Shown here one piece after another: positions 18,044 through 27,809 of a stretch of DNA of 64,000 bases (its first letter is position 1; every line of letters begins with the position of its first letter). The notes under the pieces were generated by a model. The model was given only the letters and a program-made list of their open reading frames with translations. It was not told where the DNA came from and did not search any database. The DNA is from an uncultured Lachnospiraceae bacterium (GTDB lineage: Bacteria; Bacillota; Clostridia; Lachnospirales; Lachnospiraceae), in the NCBI GenBank assembly GCA_910578335.1, contig CAJTPU010000005.1, forward strand, positions 109,399 to 173,398, in the 5' to 3' direction. The position numbers were made by a program, and so were the translations under genes.

Positions 18044-19207
18044 CTATTTTACAACTCTTACGCGGAAGACGCCGTCTATTGCACTCAGCTTTTCCACAAT
18101 GTCGGCTGTCGCCGGACTCTCTACATCCAGCATGGTATAAGCAACCTCTCCTCTGGACTTATTCATCATATCGCTGATATTAATACCGATTTCACCAAAA
18201 CAGCCTGTAAATTTGGTAATCATATTGGCAATATTTTTGTGGAAAATGGCAATTCTGCCGACATTGGTGCAAACGCCCATATCGCAGCTCGGATAATTCA
18301 CACTATTCTTAATCGTGCCGTTCTCCAGATACTCCATCATTTCCTTTACTGCCATAGCCGCACAGTTGTCCTCAGATTCTTCCGTCGAAGCGCCCAGATG
18401 CGGAATCACGATACAGCCCTTTTTGCCTGCTGTCACCGGATTGGGGAAATCCGTTACATACTTGCGCACTTTTCCGGTATCCAAGGCTTCCAGAACGTCT
18501 TTTTCATTGACAAGCAAATCTCTTGCAAAGTTTAGGATAACCACATCCTCCTTCATCATGTCGATTGCCGCCTTGTCAATCATACCTTTGGTGGAATCCA
18601 AAAGCGGCACATGAATCGTAATATAGTCACAAGACTTGTAAATATCCTCCACATTGATTACATGCTTGACATCCCTGCTCAGATTCCACGCGGCGTCTAC
18701 CGACAGATAAGGGTCGTAACCGTACACTTCCATCCCAAAATGCCTTGCGGCATTGGCAACCTTTACGCCGATTGCGCCAAGCCCGATGATACCCAGCTTC
18801 TTGCCGTTAAGCTCCGTGCCTGCAAAGTTCTTTTTTTCTTTCTCTGCCGTTTTGGCAATATTTTCATCGGAAGCATTTTCCTTCACCCATTCAATGCCGC
18901 CCGTCACATCTCTTGCCGCAAGCAGCATACCGGCTATCACCAGTTCTTTCACGCCGTTTGCATTTGCACCGGGCGTGTTAAATACCACAATCCCTTTTTC
19001 TGCGCAGCGCTCCAACGGTATATTGTTGACGCCGGCGCCGGCTCTTGCCACCGCCAAAAGGCTGTCTGGAAGCTCCACCTCATGCATGGACGCGCTTCTG
19101 ACCAGCACTCCCTGCGCTTCTGCCATATTGTCGGTTTTCTGATACTCCTCCGTAAATTTTGATAATCCCACCTGTGAAATCGGATTCATGCAATAATATT
19201 GAAACAT
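18044..19207 (-). CDS. serA: D-3-phosphoglycerate dehydrogenase
   Basis: It oxidises 3-phosphoglycerate to 3-phosphohydroxypyruvate with NAD, the first step of serine synthesis. The 387-aa protein has the NAD motif GIIGLGAIGVKVANA (about 139-153), the catalytic Arg in ILNFARDLLVN, and the catalytic His in VIPHLGASTEESEDN. A C-terminal ACT domain (about 315-387, GEIGINISDMMNKSRGEVAYTMLD) probably binds serine for feedback control. This is the short type lacking the extra ASB domain. It lies 33 bases after serC in the same unit and AAAGGGG precedes its start. Confidence 0.96.
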   Translation of the reverse strand: MFQYYCMNPISQVGLSKFTEEYQKTDNMAEAQGVLVRSASMHEVELPDSLLAVARAGAGVNNIPLERCAEKGIVVFNTPGANANGVKELVIAGMLLAARDVTGGIEWVKENASDENIAKTAEKEKKNFAGTELNGKKLGIIGLGAIGVKVANAARHFGMEVYGYDPYLSVDAAWNLSRDVKHVINVEDIYKSCDYITIHVPLLDSTKGMIDKAAIDMMKEDVVILNFARDLLVNEKDVLEALDTGKVRKYVTDFPNPVTAGKKGCIVIPHLGASTEESEDNCAAMAVKEMMEYLENGTIKNSVNYPSCDMGVCTNVGRIAIFHKNIANMITKFTGCFGEIGINISDMMNKSRGEVAYTMLDVESPATADIVEKLSAIDGVFRVRVVK

Positions 19208-19240
19208 TTGATGCCCCTTTCCTGCTGACGCAGATTTTAC

Positions 19241-20326
19241 TTACGCTTCCGTATGATTTTTCTCAAATTCCTTCATAAATGCAACCAGCTTCTCAACACC
19301 TTCTATCGGCATTGCGTTGTAGATGCTGGCGCGCATACCGCCCACACTTCTGTGTCCCTTCAGGTTCACAAAGCCTGCCGCTGCCGCTTCCTTTACAAAT
19401 TCCGCATCCAGCTCTTCACTGCCTGTCACAAAAGGCACATTCATAAGAGAACGGTCTTCCTTCCTGACGGTTCCCCTGAAAAGACTGCTCTCATCCAGAT
19501 AATCATAGAGAATCTTCGCCTTCTTTTCATTGTACTCCTTCATCGCCTCAAGTCCGCCCTGCTTTTTCAGCCACTTGAATACCTTGCCGCAGATATAAAT
19601 GCCGTATGCCGGCGGCGTATTGTACAAGGATTCATTGTCCGCGTGGATTTTATACCGAAACATGGTAGGCGTACCGGGAAGTACATCCTCCGTAATCAAG
19701 TCCTCCCTGATAATCACAATCACCACGCCCGCAGGTCCGATATTCTTCTGTACACCGCCATAGATAAGACCGTATTTGCTCACGTCTACCGGCTCTGACA
19801 GGAAACAGGAGGAAACGTCCGCTACCAAGGTCTTGCCCTTTGTATTGGGAAGTGTTTTAAACTTGGTGCCGTAAATCGTATTATTTTCACAAATATAAAC
19901 ATAATCCGCATCTTCACTGATGGGAAGGTCCGAACAGTCAGGTATGTAAGAAAAGGTCTCATCCTCGCTGCTTGCAATCTTATTTGCCTTGCCGTAGACT
20001 GCCGCCTCCTGATATGCCTTTTTTGCCCACTGTCCGGTCACAATGTAGTCGGCAACCTTATTTTTCATCAGATTCATGGGAATCATGGCAAACTGAGAAC
20101 TTGCGCCGCCCTGTAAAAAAAGCACCTTATAATTGTCGGGAATTTGCATAAGCTCCCGCAAATCAGCTTCTGCTTCTTTGATAATCCTATCGTAGACCTT
20201 AGAGCGGTGGCTCATCTCCATAACGGACATGCCGCTTCCCTGATAATCAAGCATTTCCGCTGCCGCTTCCTGTAATACCTCCTCAGGCAGCACTGCCGGA
20301 CCTGCCGAAAAATTATAAACTCGCAC
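19241..20326 (-). CDS. serC: Phosphoserine aminotransferase
   Basis: It transfers an amino group from glutamate to 3-phosphohydroxypyruvate, using PLP. The 361-aa protein begins VRVYNFSAGPAVLPEEV from a GTG start, with AGGAGG seven bases upstream. The PLP lysine is in YGGVQKNIGPAG (about 198). It is first in the serC-serA unit and has a near-ideal promoter at 20417-20445. A small palindromic repeat (20363-20391) lies in its 5' leader. Confidence 0.97.
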   Translation of the reverse strand: MRVYNFSAGPAVLPEEVLQEAAAEMLDYQGSGMSVMEMSHRSKVYDRIIKEAEADLRELMQIPDNYKVLFLQGGASSQFAMIPMNLMKNKVADYIVTGQWAKKAYQEAAVYGKANKIASSEDETFSYIPDCSDLPISEDADYVYICENNTIYGTKFKTLPNTKGKTLVADVSSCFLSEPVDVSKYGLIYGGVQKNIGPAGVVIVIIREDLITEDVLPGTPTMFRYKIHADNESLYNTPPAYGIYICGKVFKWLKKQGGLEAMKEYNEKKAKILYDYLDESSLFRGTVRKEDRSLMNVPFVTGSEELDAEFVKEAAAAGFVNLKGHRSVGGMRASIYNAMPIEGVEKLVAFMKEFEKNHTEA

Positions 20327-20362
20327 GTTTATACCTCCTCATAATCGTATGCGCCCTCTTCT

Positions 20363-20391
20363 AAAGCAATAAAGCCGCGCTTACTGCTTTT
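20363..20391. repeat. Dispersed small palindrome, copy 1 (serC leader)
   Basis: AAAGCAATAAAGC and GCTTACTGCTTT form an imperfect hairpin with loop CGC. Close relatives occur at 25503, 31325 and 49929, and a weaker one near 26943. This copy lies between the serC promoter and the serC start. Confidence 0.6.
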
Positions 20392-20416
20392 TGATGTGGT
20401 TCGGGCATTTCTATTT

Positions 20417-20445
20417 ATTTTAAACTCTGATTTCGCTTTAGTCAA
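20417..20445 (-). promoter_or_regulatory. Sigma-A promoter of serC-serA
   Basis: On the minus strand TTGACT and TAAAAT are exactly 17 bases apart. About 28 bases upstream lies an inverted repeat GTACT-AA-AGTAC (20473-20484) that could bind a regulator. The rest of the gap 20327-20588 holds palindrome copy 1 and nothing else clear. Confidence 0.75.
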
Positions 20446-20588
20446 CTGCATTGTTAAATTTTTTTCAATCATGTACTAAAGTACTATATTGAGCCTCATT
20501 TTCATGGCGCAAAAGTCGCTTACACCTGTTCTTTTGTACAAATTGACAACCAACCTTTTCAGACAGGGCTTTTGACGCCCAAATCCTA

Positions 20589-21974
20589 TCAATAAAACAT
20601 AACGACCGGCACTCCGATTTCCAGCATATCGAACAGCTTCGTCATCACGGAAGGCGGCACGTTGATACAGCCGTGAGAGCCGTTCGTTTTATAAATCTCT
20701 CCGCCAAAGCTCCCCCTCCAGGAAGCATCGTGAATCCCAATGCCGCGGTTAACCGGAGCCCAGTACTTTACAAAGGATTCATAATCCGGTCCCCGTAAAA
20801 TACGGTCTCTCTGCATGGCGTAGACATAATTGACGCCGGAAGGCGTTTTATGCCCGCCTCTCACATTTCCGGTGACAACATCCGTTTCCAGCAAAAGCTC
20901 CCCGTCCTCATAATAATAAAGCTTCTGCTCCGTCATATCGACCTCCACGTAGGTATCGCCGATATCGTCCCTTCCCCGCACGCGCGCTTCCTCTTCATAC
21001 GCCGGAATATGCACCTCGTCCGCATGTTCCGCAAGCGCCTGCGTTAAATAGGCAATTTCCGCATCTCTGTCAATTTTATTGCCATAGGTACCGCCCTCCA
21101 CCGTTATGATATCCCCTCTTGTGGACTGGAAAGACCTTGCACTCCCCAGAGTATCATATTCCTGACAGAGCGAATCTATGAAAGAAGCCACCGCCTCTTC
21201 GTCTGTCACAAGTTTTCCCGTCTCATCCAAAAGAAACCCGCCGTTCTCATCCAAAGCAATAAATTCACTGACAATCTCCGGCGTCAGGGATATGGTTTCA
21301 TCCCCCATATCATAACAGATACGGCAGCTTTGGAACGCCTCCACCTTTTCCCACAAGGAAAGCGTCTCGTACATTTCCTCCGTATAGGGCAAATCCTCGT
21401 AACAGCCCGATATATCCACAAAGGTTTTCCCGCATAAAAGCGCGTCTGCAACCATGTCATAAACCAAATCAAGGTTTAACACATGCTCTCTGCCGTTAAA
21501 AAGCACATACCCTGCCGTCTTGCGGATTTCCACGATTTCACACGCCGACTCATCCGCCGGTGCAAGCTTATCCGCAAGCACATTTTTAAGCAGCGCCTCC
21601 TCAAAAGACACCTGCGGCGCAAGGGAAGTCTGCCCGCTTCCGAAAAGCGCCGTTATCCAAAGGAACGGATTCTGGCTGCCCTTTAGCTTCCTTAATTGAC
21701 CGGTATAGTCTATACTGACTGCAAGGTCTGTATAAGAAATTTCAAACTGTATTTCTGCACCGTCCTGCACCCATATGCTGTTGTGCGGATATATTCTCTT
21801 TAGTTCTTCATTTACCTCTTCTGCCGTTTTACCCGTACAGTATATACCGTTGATAAAAGTTCCCGGGGCAAACCGCCCGCGATAGCAGAACCCTATCCCG
21901 ATATACAAGGCAACCCCCAGACAAATCCCTGCCAGTACGAAAAAACGCACAATGGTCTTTATCTTTTTCCTCAT
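20589..21974 (-). CDS. L,D-transpeptidase (YkuD) with peptidoglycan-binding domain
   Basis: This 461-aa envelope enzyme has an N-terminal transmembrane anchor (about 9-30), a central region of the PG_binding_4/VanW-neighbour type (about 35-310) and a C-terminal YkuD domain (about 335-461). The YkuD domain contains IGIHDASWRG and the catalytic SHGCINVPP motif with Cys. It should form 3-3 cross-links or attach proteins to peptidoglycan outside the membrane. Its start is 25 bases after the ilvB stop on the same strand, so it may be transcribed with the ilv genes, an unusual pairing. Confidence 0.93.
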   Translation of the reverse strand: MRKKIKTIVRFFVLAGICLGVALYIGIGFCYRGRFAPGTFINGIYCTGKTAEEVNEELKRIYPHNSIWVQDGAEIQFEISYTDLAVSIDYTGQLRKLKGSQNPFLWITALFGSGQTSLAPQVSFEEALLKNVLADKLAPADESACEIVEIRKTAGYVLFNGREHVLNLDLVYDMVADALLCGKTFVDISGCYEDLPYTEEMYETLSLWEKVEAFQSCRICYDMGDETISLTPEIVSEFIALDENGGFLLDETGKLVTDEEAVASFIDSLCQEYDTLGSARSFQSTRGDIITVEGGTYGNKIDRDAEIAYLTQALAEHADEVHIPAYEEEARVRGRDDIGDTYVEVDMTEQKLYYYEDGELLLETDVVTGNVRGGHKTPSGVNYVYAMQRDRILRGPDYESFVKYWAPVNRGIGIHDASWRGSFGGEIYKTNGSHGCINVPPSVMTKLFDMLEIGVPVVMFY

Positions 21975-21999
21975 AAGTCCTTATGCCGCTTTTGCCTTC

Positions 22000-23676
22000 T
22001 TAAGCCTTCTGCAAATCATCCTCGTCAAACGCTTCACTGATGGGCGCTCCTGCCGGCACCATCGGAAACACCTTATCATCCTCGGGAATCACACATTCAA
22101 TTACAACCGGAGCCTGCATTGCAATTGCCTTTTCCAGCGCAGGCGCAAATTCCTCTTTCTTTGTCACCCGTATCGCCGTACAGCCAAGCCCCTCCGATAC
22201 CTTACAGAAATCCACCTTGTCATTCAGGACGGTCTGTGAATACCGGTGGTCATAAAACAGCGTCTGCCACTGGCGAACCATACCCAGCACATGATTATTG
22301 ATAATAACCTGTATAATCGGGATGTTGTACCGGCTTGCCGTCGCAAGCTCGTTCATATTCATACGGAAGCACCCGTCCCCCGCAATATTGATACAGATTT
22401 TATCCGGCTGTCCTACCTTTGCGCCGATACATGCGCCAAGCCCATATCCCATGGTGCCGAGCCCGCCGGAAGAAAGGAAGGTACGCGGCTTTGTATATTT
22501 GTAATACTGCGCCGCCCACATCTGATGCTGTCCGACATCCGTACTGATAACCGCCTCCCCCTTCGTCACCCTGTCAATTTCCTCAATGACAAACGGACAG
22601 GAAAGCTGGTTTGTATTGTATTTGAGCGGATATTTTTCCTGCAATTCACCGATATGCGCCATCCACTCCTTATGCTCTTTCTTTGCAAGCCTTACATTCA
22701 GCTCGCGCAGCACACATTTTAAGTCGCCTGTCACGCTGGCATACGCCGGAATGTTTTTGCCAATTTCCGCCGCGTCGATATCAATGTGAAGCACCTTTGC
22801 ATTTTTTGCAAAGGTTTTGGGATTGCCGATAACACGGTCGGAAAACCGTGCGCCGAGCGCAATCAGCAAATCACATTCACTGACGCCAAAATTGGAGGTT
22901 TTGGTTCCGTGCATCCCAATCATGCCCGTATACCGGCTGCTATGCCCGTCAAACGCACCCTTTCCCATCAGCGTATCGCAGACCGGTGCGTCTATCTTTT
23001 CTGCAAACTCCGCCACTTCTTCTGACGCCTCTGAAATAATGGCACCGCCGCCCAGATAAATAAAAGGTCTCTCTGCCTTTTCAATCAGGGAAACTGCTTC
23101 CTCCAAATCACTTTCCGTGTACCGTTTCACTTTTTGTGCTTCTTCGGGAGAAACCGGCGTGTACTCGCAGGTATTGGCTGTCACATCCTTTGTGATATCC
23201 ACCAGTACCGGTCCGGGGCGCCCGCTCTTTGCTATCTGAAACGCCTTTCGGATGGTATCTGCTAAGATATTCACATCTTTTACAATATATCCATGCTTGG
23301 TAATCGGCATAGTCACGCCGGCAATATCCACCTCCTGAAAGGTATCCTTACCGAGAAGCGGCAGATTGACATTTGCCGTAATTGCCACCATGGGAACCGA
23401 ATCCATATAAGCCGTTGCAATCCCCGTTACCAGATTGGTTGCCCCGGGACCGCTGGTCGCCATACAGACTCCAACCTTACCCGTCGCCCTCGCATATCCG
23501 TCCGCCGCATGGGAAGCACCCTGTTCATGGGAAGTCAGCACATGACGGATTTCATCGCTGTGTTTATAAAGTGCGTCATAAATATTTAAAATCGTACCGC
23601 CCGGGTATCCAAATACAGTGTCAACGCCCTGTTCTTTCAGACATTCAATTACAATTTCCGCGCCTGTCAGCCGCAT
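22000..23676 (-). CDS. ilvB: Acetolactate synthase, large (catalytic) subunit
   Basis: It condenses pyruvate with pyruvate or 2-oxobutyrate in valine, leucine and isoleucine synthesis, using TPP, FAD and Mg. The 558-aa protein has the catalytic Glu in SHEQGASHAADGYARATGK (about 49-67). The TPP motif opens with GDGCFRMNMNELATA (about 430-444) and closes with IINN. The central FAD-type domain supports the anabolic enzyme. GGAGG precedes the ATG. It is third after leuB and ilvD; the regulatory subunit gene ilvN is not in the window. Confidence 0.95.
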   Translation of the reverse strand: MRLTGAEIVIECLKEQGVDTVFGYPGGTILNIYDALYKHSDEIRHVLTSHEQGASHAADGYARATGKVGVCMATSGPGATNLVTGIATAYMDSVPMVAITANVNLPLLGKDTFQEVDIAGVTMPITKHGYIVKDVNILADTIRKAFQIAKSGRPGPVLVDITKDVTANTCEYTPVSPEEAQKVKRYTESDLEEAVSLIEKAERPFIYLGGGAIISEASEEVAEFAEKIDAPVCDTLMGKGAFDGHSSRYTGMIGMHGTKTSNFGVSECDLLIALGARFSDRVIGNPKTFAKNAKVLHIDIDAAEIGKNIPAYASVTGDLKCVLRELNVRLAKKEHKEWMAHIGELQEKYPLKYNTNQLSCPFVIEEIDRVTKGEAVISTDVGQHQMWAAQYYKYTKPRTFLSSGGLGTMGYGLGACIGAKVGQPDKICINIAGDGCFRMNMNELATASRYNIPIIQVIINNHVLGMVRQWQTLFYDHRYSQTVLNDKVDFCKVSEGLGCTAIRVTKKEEFAPALEKAIAMQAPVVIECVIPEDDKVFPMVPAGAPISEAFDEDDLQKA

Positions 23677-23724
23677 GATTTTATCCTCCTTGTTTGCCTT
23701 TTATATACCGGTACCTGCACCAAA

Positions 23725-23743
23725 GCGGCATTTAAAATGCCGC
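23725..23743 (-). promoter_or_regulatory. Hairpin between ilvD and ilvB
   Basis: GCGGCATTT and AATGCCGC form a compact stem followed on the minus strand by only three T. It could act as a weak intercistronic terminator or mRNA-stability element. Confidence 0.4.
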
Positions 23744-23753
23744 TCTGCATTGT

Positions 23754-25427
23754 TTACTTTTTACCGGGTATCTCCAGTATCGCGCCGCGGTTTCCGCTGG
23801 TAACCAGCTCGCGGTAACGCGCCAGATAGCCGGTGGTAATCTTCGGCTCTCTGGGCTGCCATGCAGCGCGCCTTCTTTCCAGCTCCTCATCGGAAATTTT
23901 TATATTCAGCGTGTTTTCCGGAATATTGATGCTGATGATATCCCCCTCGTTTACAAGGGCAATCGGACCTCCCACCGCCGCTTCCGGTGAAACATGCCCG
24001 ATGGAAGCACCTCTGGAGGCGCCGGAAAAACGTCCGTCTGTAATTAACGCCACACTGGAGCCAAGTCCCATGCCTGCAATGGCAGAGGTAGGATTTAACA
24101 TCTCCCTCATACCGGGTCCTCCTTTTGGTCCCTCATAGCGAATCACCACAACGTCTCCTGCCACAATCCTGCCGCCTTTAATCGCGTCAATGGCATCCTC
24201 CTCACAGTCAAACACCCTCGCCGGTCCTTCATGCACCATCATTTCAGGCACAACGGCGGAGCGCTTTACCACGCCGGAATCCGGCGCAAGATTTCCCTTG
24301 AGTACTGCGATGCCGCCCGTCGCAGAATACGGATTCTCCACGGGTCTGATAACGTTTTCGTCCCGATTCACGGCGTGCGCAATATTTTCGCCAACCGTTT
24401 TGCCGGTGACCGTAATCAAATCCAGCTTTAACAGATTTAACTTGGTAAGCTCCTTCATCACCGCATACACGCCGCCTGCTTCGTTCAAATCCTCCATATA
24501 AGTAGGACCTGCCGGCGCAAGATGGCAGAGGTTCGGCGTTTTTGCGGAAAGCTCATTTGCAATATCCAGATTTAAGTCCACGCCTGCTTCATGGGCAATC
24601 GCCGGCAAATGCAGCATGGTATTGGTGGAACAGCCCAGCGCCATATCCACGGTAAGGGCATTCATAAAAGCCTCCTCGGTCATAATATCACGGGGCTTAA
24701 TATCCTTCTCCACCAGCTCCATAATCTTCATGCCTGCCTGCTTTGCAAGACGGATTCTCTCGGAGTAAACAGCCGGAATCGTACCGTTGCCGCGAAGCCC
24801 CATGCCAATTGCCTCCGTCAGGCAGTTCATGGAGTTTGCCGTATACATGCCGGAGCAGGAACCGCAGGTAGGACACACCTTCTCCTCATATTCACAGAGC
24901 TCCTCCATCGTCATGGTGCCTGCCGCCACGCTTCCCACCGCTTCAAACATAGCAGAAAGGCTCTTCTTTTCACCCTTTACCCTGCCGGCAAGCATGGGGC
25001 CGCCTGACACAAAAATAGTAGGTATATTGAGTCTCGCCGCCGCCATCAAAAGTCCCGGCACATTTTTGTCACAGTTGGGAATGCACACCAGTCCGTCAAA
25101 ACCGTGCGCGACAGCCATGCACTCTGTACTGTCCGCAATTAAATCCCTTGTCACAAGAGAATACTTCATGCCGATATGCCCCATGGCAATCCCGTCACAG
25201 ACCGCAATCGCCGGAAACATAACCGGTGTGCCGCCCGCCATTGCCACGCCCATTTTTACGGCATCTGCAATTTTATCCAGATTCATATGCCCCGGCACAA
25301 TCTCGTTATACGAGCTTACAATACCGATAAGCGGTCTTCTTCTCTCTTCCTCGGTATAGCCGAGTGCATTAAACAAACTTCTGTGGGGCGCCTGTCCGGT
25401 GCCCGTCTTTACAGAATCACTTCTCAT
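23754..25427 (-). CDS. ilvD: Dihydroxy-acid dehydratase
   Basis: It dehydrates 2,3-dihydroxy-isovalerate and -methylvalerate to the 2-oxo acids in branched-chain amino-acid synthesis. The 557-aa protein holds the Fe-S cysteines in [11 protein letters not shown] (about 117) and [18 protein letters not shown] (about 190-207). The C-terminal active-site region [10 protein letters not shown] is present. AGGAG precedes the start. It lies between leuB and ilvB in one orientation; the 119-base gap to leuB holds palindrome copy 2. Confidence 0.97.
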   Translation of the reverse strand: MRSDSVKTGTGQAPHRSLFNALGYTEEERRRPLIGIVSSYNEIVPGHMNLDKIADAVKMGVAMAGGTPVMFPAIAVCDGIAMGHIGMKYSLVTRDLIADSTECMAVAHGFDGLVCIPNCDKNVPGLLMAAARLNIPTIFVSGGPMLAGRVKGEKKSLSAMFEAVGSVAAGTMTMEELCEYEEKVCPTCGSCSGMYTANSMNCLTEAIGMGLRGNGTIPAVYSERIRLAKQAGMKIMELVEKDIKPRDIMTEEAFMNALTVDMALGCSTNTMLHLPAIAHEAGVDLNLDIANELSAKTPNLCHLAPAGPTYMEDLNEAGGVYAVMKELTKLNLLKLDLITVTGKTVGENIAHAVNRDENVIRPVENPYSATGGIAVLKGNLAPDSGVVKRSAVVPEMMVHEGPARVFDCEEDAIDAIKGGRIVAGDVVVIRYEGPKGGPGMREMLNPTSAIAGMGLGSSVALITDGRFSGASRGASIGHVSPEAAVGGPIALVNEGDIISINIPENTLNIKISDEELERRRAAWQPREPKITTGYLARYRELVTSGNRGAILEIPGKK

Positions 25428-25502
25428 ATCTGCTCCTGTCTGCGCATTCCGGCGCAGGTAAATCCGCCGTTTACAGCGCTATCTTTTTTGTTTTCCTGTG
25501 TC

Positions 25503-25532
25503 TGCAGCAATAAAGCCTTGCTTATTGCTGTA
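25503..25532. repeat. Dispersed small palindrome, copy 2 (leuB-ilvD gap)
   Basis: CAGCAATAAAGC, loop CTT, GCTTATTGCTG: this is the most perfect copy, with one extra A in one arm. It lies just past the leuB stop in the direction of transcription. Confidence 0.65.
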
Positions 25533-25546
25533 TCCTTGTCAACGCT

Positions 25547-26629
25547 TTATATCCGCTCCGCAATCAGGCTTCCCATCTTCGAACAGCTCACCTGCTTACA
25601 GCCCTCCGACATGATATCCCCTGTGCGGTACCCCTCTGCAAGCACCTGCTTTACCGCCGACTCCACGGCGCCTGCCGCCTCGTCCAAATCAAAGCTGAAC
25701 CGCAGCATCATGGCAGCGCTCAAAATCGTTGCAATGGGGTTTGCAATATTTTTGCCCGCAATATCCGGCGCGGAGCCGTGACTCGGCTCGTACAGTCCGA
25801 ATTTGGTATCGTTTAAGGAAGCGGAAGCCAGCATACCGATGGAACCGGTTACCATGCTCGCCTCATCAGAAAGAATATCTCCAAACATATTCTCCGTGAG
25901 AATCACATCAAACTGCGCCGGGTTCTTGACAAGCTGCATAGCGCAGTTGTCCACAAGCATATGCTCCAGAATCACCTCGGGATAATGCTCTGCAACCTCC
26001 TCCACAACCTTTCTCCAAAGTCTTGAGGAATCCAGCACATTTGCTTTGTCCACGCTTGTCACCTTCCGCTTTCTCTTTAAGGCAATTTCAAAAGCCTTAA
26101 TGGCTATCCTGCGGATTTCGTTTTCATCATAGGTCAGGGTATCCGTCGCTTTTCGGATGCCTTCCTCCACCACGGTGCTCCGCTCTCCAAAATACAATCC
26201 GCCGGTCAGCTCACGCATAATCATAATATCAAAGCCTGCCGCGCTGATTTCCTCCTTCAAAGGACAAGCCGCCGCCAGCTCCTGATAAAGAAGCGCCGGT
26301 CTCAAATTGGCAAACAGATTCAGCTCCTTGCGGATTTTCAAAAGTCCCGCTTCCGGTCTGTTCTGAGGAGGCAGCTTATACCACGGCGAAGTCGTCGTAT
26401 CTCCGCCGATGGAGCCCATCAGCACGGCATCCGCCGCTTTTGCCACGGCAATCGCCTCCTCTGTCAGCGGAACACCATGCACATCAATGGAGGCGCCTCC
26501 CATCAGAATATCCGTGAAATCCGGATAAAAGCCATATTTCTCTCCGGCACGGTTTAAAACCTTCTTTGCTTCTGCTACAATCTCCGGACCGATTCCGTCT
26601 CCGGGAATACAGGTAATATTTAAGTTCAT
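25547..26629 (-). CDS. leuB: 3-isopropylmalate dehydrogenase
   Basis: It oxidatively decarboxylates 3-isopropylmalate to 2-oxoisocaproate with NAD in leucine synthesis. The 360-aa protein has the expected [11 protein letters not shown] start, the [10 protein letters not shown] loop (about 136-145), the [17 protein letters not shown] catalytic stretch with Lys and Asp, and [27 protein letters not shown]. It is the first gene of leuB-ilvD-ilvB with its own promoter. leuA and leuCD are not in view, so the rest of the leu pathway is elsewhere. Confidence 0.96.
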   Translation of the reverse strand: MNLNITCIPGDGIGPEIVAEAKKVLNRAGEKYGFYPDFTDILMGGASIDVHGVPLTEEAIAVAKAADAVLMGSIGGDTTTSPWYKLPPQNRPEAGLLKIRKELNLFANLRPALLYQELAAACPLKEEISAAGFDIMIMRELTGGLYFGERSTVVEEGIRKATDTLTYDENEIRRIAIKAFEIALKRKRKVTSVDKANVLDSSRLWRKVVEEVAEHYPEVILEHMLVDNCAMQLVKNPAQFDVILTENMFGDILSDEASMVTGSIGMLASASLNDTKFGLYEPSHGSAPDIAGKNIANPIATILSAAMMLRFSFDLDEAAGAVESAVKQVLAEGYRTGDIMSEGCKQVSCSKMGSLIAERI

Positions 26630-26674
26630 TATGTACTCCTCTTTTCTGATTTAAAGTAAAAAATTGCTTTTATA

Positions 26675-26703
26675 ATCATAACCCAAGAAGGTGAAAAATT
26701 CAA
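26675..26703 (-). promoter_or_regulatory. Sigma-A promoter of leuB-ilvD-ilvB
   Basis: On the minus strand TTGAAT and TATGAT are 17 bases apart, about 45 bases before the leuB start. The short leader leaves no room for a T-box or leader peptide. Confidence 0.65.
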
Positions 26704-26749
26704 TAGGAAATCGTTGTGGGGCAGACAAGGCGGGTTTTTAGGGCCCATT

Positions 26750-26804
26750 AAGAAACGTCAGTGCTTAGCGAGGTGCTTTCGAGCTTAGCACTGCTACGTT
26801 TCTT
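26750..26804. repeat. 55-base inverted repeat in gene-free stretch
   Basis: AAGAAACGT and ACGTTTCTT bound an inner near-palindrome AGTGCTTAGC/GCTTAGCACT. It sits in the 26640-26966 gap, upstream of the leuB promoter and past the yajC terminator. A further GC-rich hairpin (GGGGCG/CGCC(T)CCCC) lies near 26846-26872. No ORF or known RNA motif is recognisable in this stretch. Confidence 0.6.
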
Positions 26805-26895
26805 GCTGAGCGGGAGCGCGGCTCTGAAGGCATAGTCTGCTGTAGGGGCGTGCCTTGCGCCTCCCCCTGCACTTCAATTCTGCCGCAAAAGACGC

Positions 26896-26929
26896 AAAAA
26901 AAGCCCTCAAGCTTTCACTTCAGGACTTT
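26896..26929 (-). terminator. Terminator of the tgt-yajC unit
   Basis: On the minus strand AAGTCCTGAAG and CTTGAGGGCTT pair with G-T wobbles and are followed by a run of T. It is about 40 bases past the yajC stop. Confidence 0.75.
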
Positions 26930-26966
26930 TTACACGCTTCCTCAGCAATAAACCCATGCCGGCTGT

Positions 26967-27311
26967 TTATGCCTCTCCGGGCTTTTCTACACGGCTGATG
27001 GCAGATTTCTCCATTGGGATACGGCAGTTTTTGTTGTTGCCGAACTCTACGATAACCGTGTCGTCGTTGATGTCAATGACAATACCGATAAATCCTGACG
27101 TTGTCAGTACGCAGTCTCCGGTCTCCAAAGATGACAGCATGGCTGCCAGCTTCTTTCTTTCCTTTTTCTGCGGTCTGATAAGGATAAACCACATTACGGC
27201 AACCATCAATACCAGATATACCACCGTCAGCATAAATGAACCGCCCATTGCAGCCGCATCGTTTCCTGCTGCTCCCGCTGCCGCTCCTGTTTCCGCAAGT
27301 AAAATACCCAT
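26967..27311 (-). CDS. yajC: Preprotein translocase auxiliary subunit YajC
   Basis: This small membrane protein associates with SecDF-SecYEG. From the ATG at 27311 (AGGAGG seven bases upstream) it is 114 aa. A single membrane helix at about 27-45 (MLTVVYLVLMVAVMWFILI) is followed by the typical RPQKKERKK, LETGDCVLTTSGFIG and NKNCRIPMEKSAISRV. tgt-yajC is a classic gene pair in bacteria. The longer frame starting at 27389 has no ribosome site. secDF is not in the window. Confidence 0.93.
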   Translation of the reverse strand: MGILLAETGAAAGAAGNDAAAMGGSFMLTVVYLVLMVAVMWFILIRPQKKERKKLAAMLSSLETGDCVLTTSGFIGIVIDINDDTVIVEFGNNKNCRIPMEKSAISRVEKPGEA

Positions 27312-27404
27312 GTTCTGTCCTCCTGTAACTTGTCCAGCTATTTGTGGACACCTATAGCATATCATACACAACTTCCCACCATAGGGCAAGCATTTTATAA
27401 ATTT

Positions 27405-27809
27405 TTAATTTCCCATTCCATGAGATGCTTTTATTTTTTCCGAAAGCCGCCGAACCAATATGCCCAGAACCGCCCCCAGATTAACGATAAGGAAAGCTGC
27501 CAGCATCGTGATTATAAGCGCGGACAATTTCTCGATAACCGTGTCTCCTGCGACAACAGGAATCCATATGACCGGAATGCCAAGTATGGCAGCCATACAT
27601 GCCGGCAAAACATTTCTTTTTACAATAAGACCGTACAGAAAAGATAACAGCAGCAGCCCAATGGGGATAAAGCCAAACACCATGCCCATCAAAATATCGG
27701 TTTTGTCCCCTGCCATGGTACGGCAGGCAATATAGGGCATCAGATAGAACAGTCCGGCTGTTAAGAGGACAAAAACAGCATTGCAGACCTTCTGTATTTT
27801 TTTACTCAT
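27405..27809 (-). CDS. Hypothetical four-helix membrane protein
   Basis: I place the start at the ATG at 27809, which overlaps the end of tgt (ATGAGTAA), giving 134 aa. About four hydrophobic segments cover most of the protein (about 8-25, 38-60, 66-85 and 95-120), with a basic C-terminus. I do not recognise the family. It is translationally coupled to tgt and precedes yajC, so it belongs to this unit. Its role is unknown. Confidence 0.75.
   Translation of the reverse strand: MSKKIQKVCNAVFVLLTAGLFYLMPYIACRTMAGDKTDILMGMVFGFIPIGLLLLSFLYGLIVKRNVLPACMAAILGIPVIWIPVVAGDTVIEKLSALIITMLAAFLIVNLGAVLGILVRRLSEKIKASHGMGN

Noticed and set aside
26640..26966. T-box or leader peptide for leuB-ilvD-ilvB
   Set aside because: No T-box core is present on the minus strand, and the promoter lies only about 45 bases before leuB.
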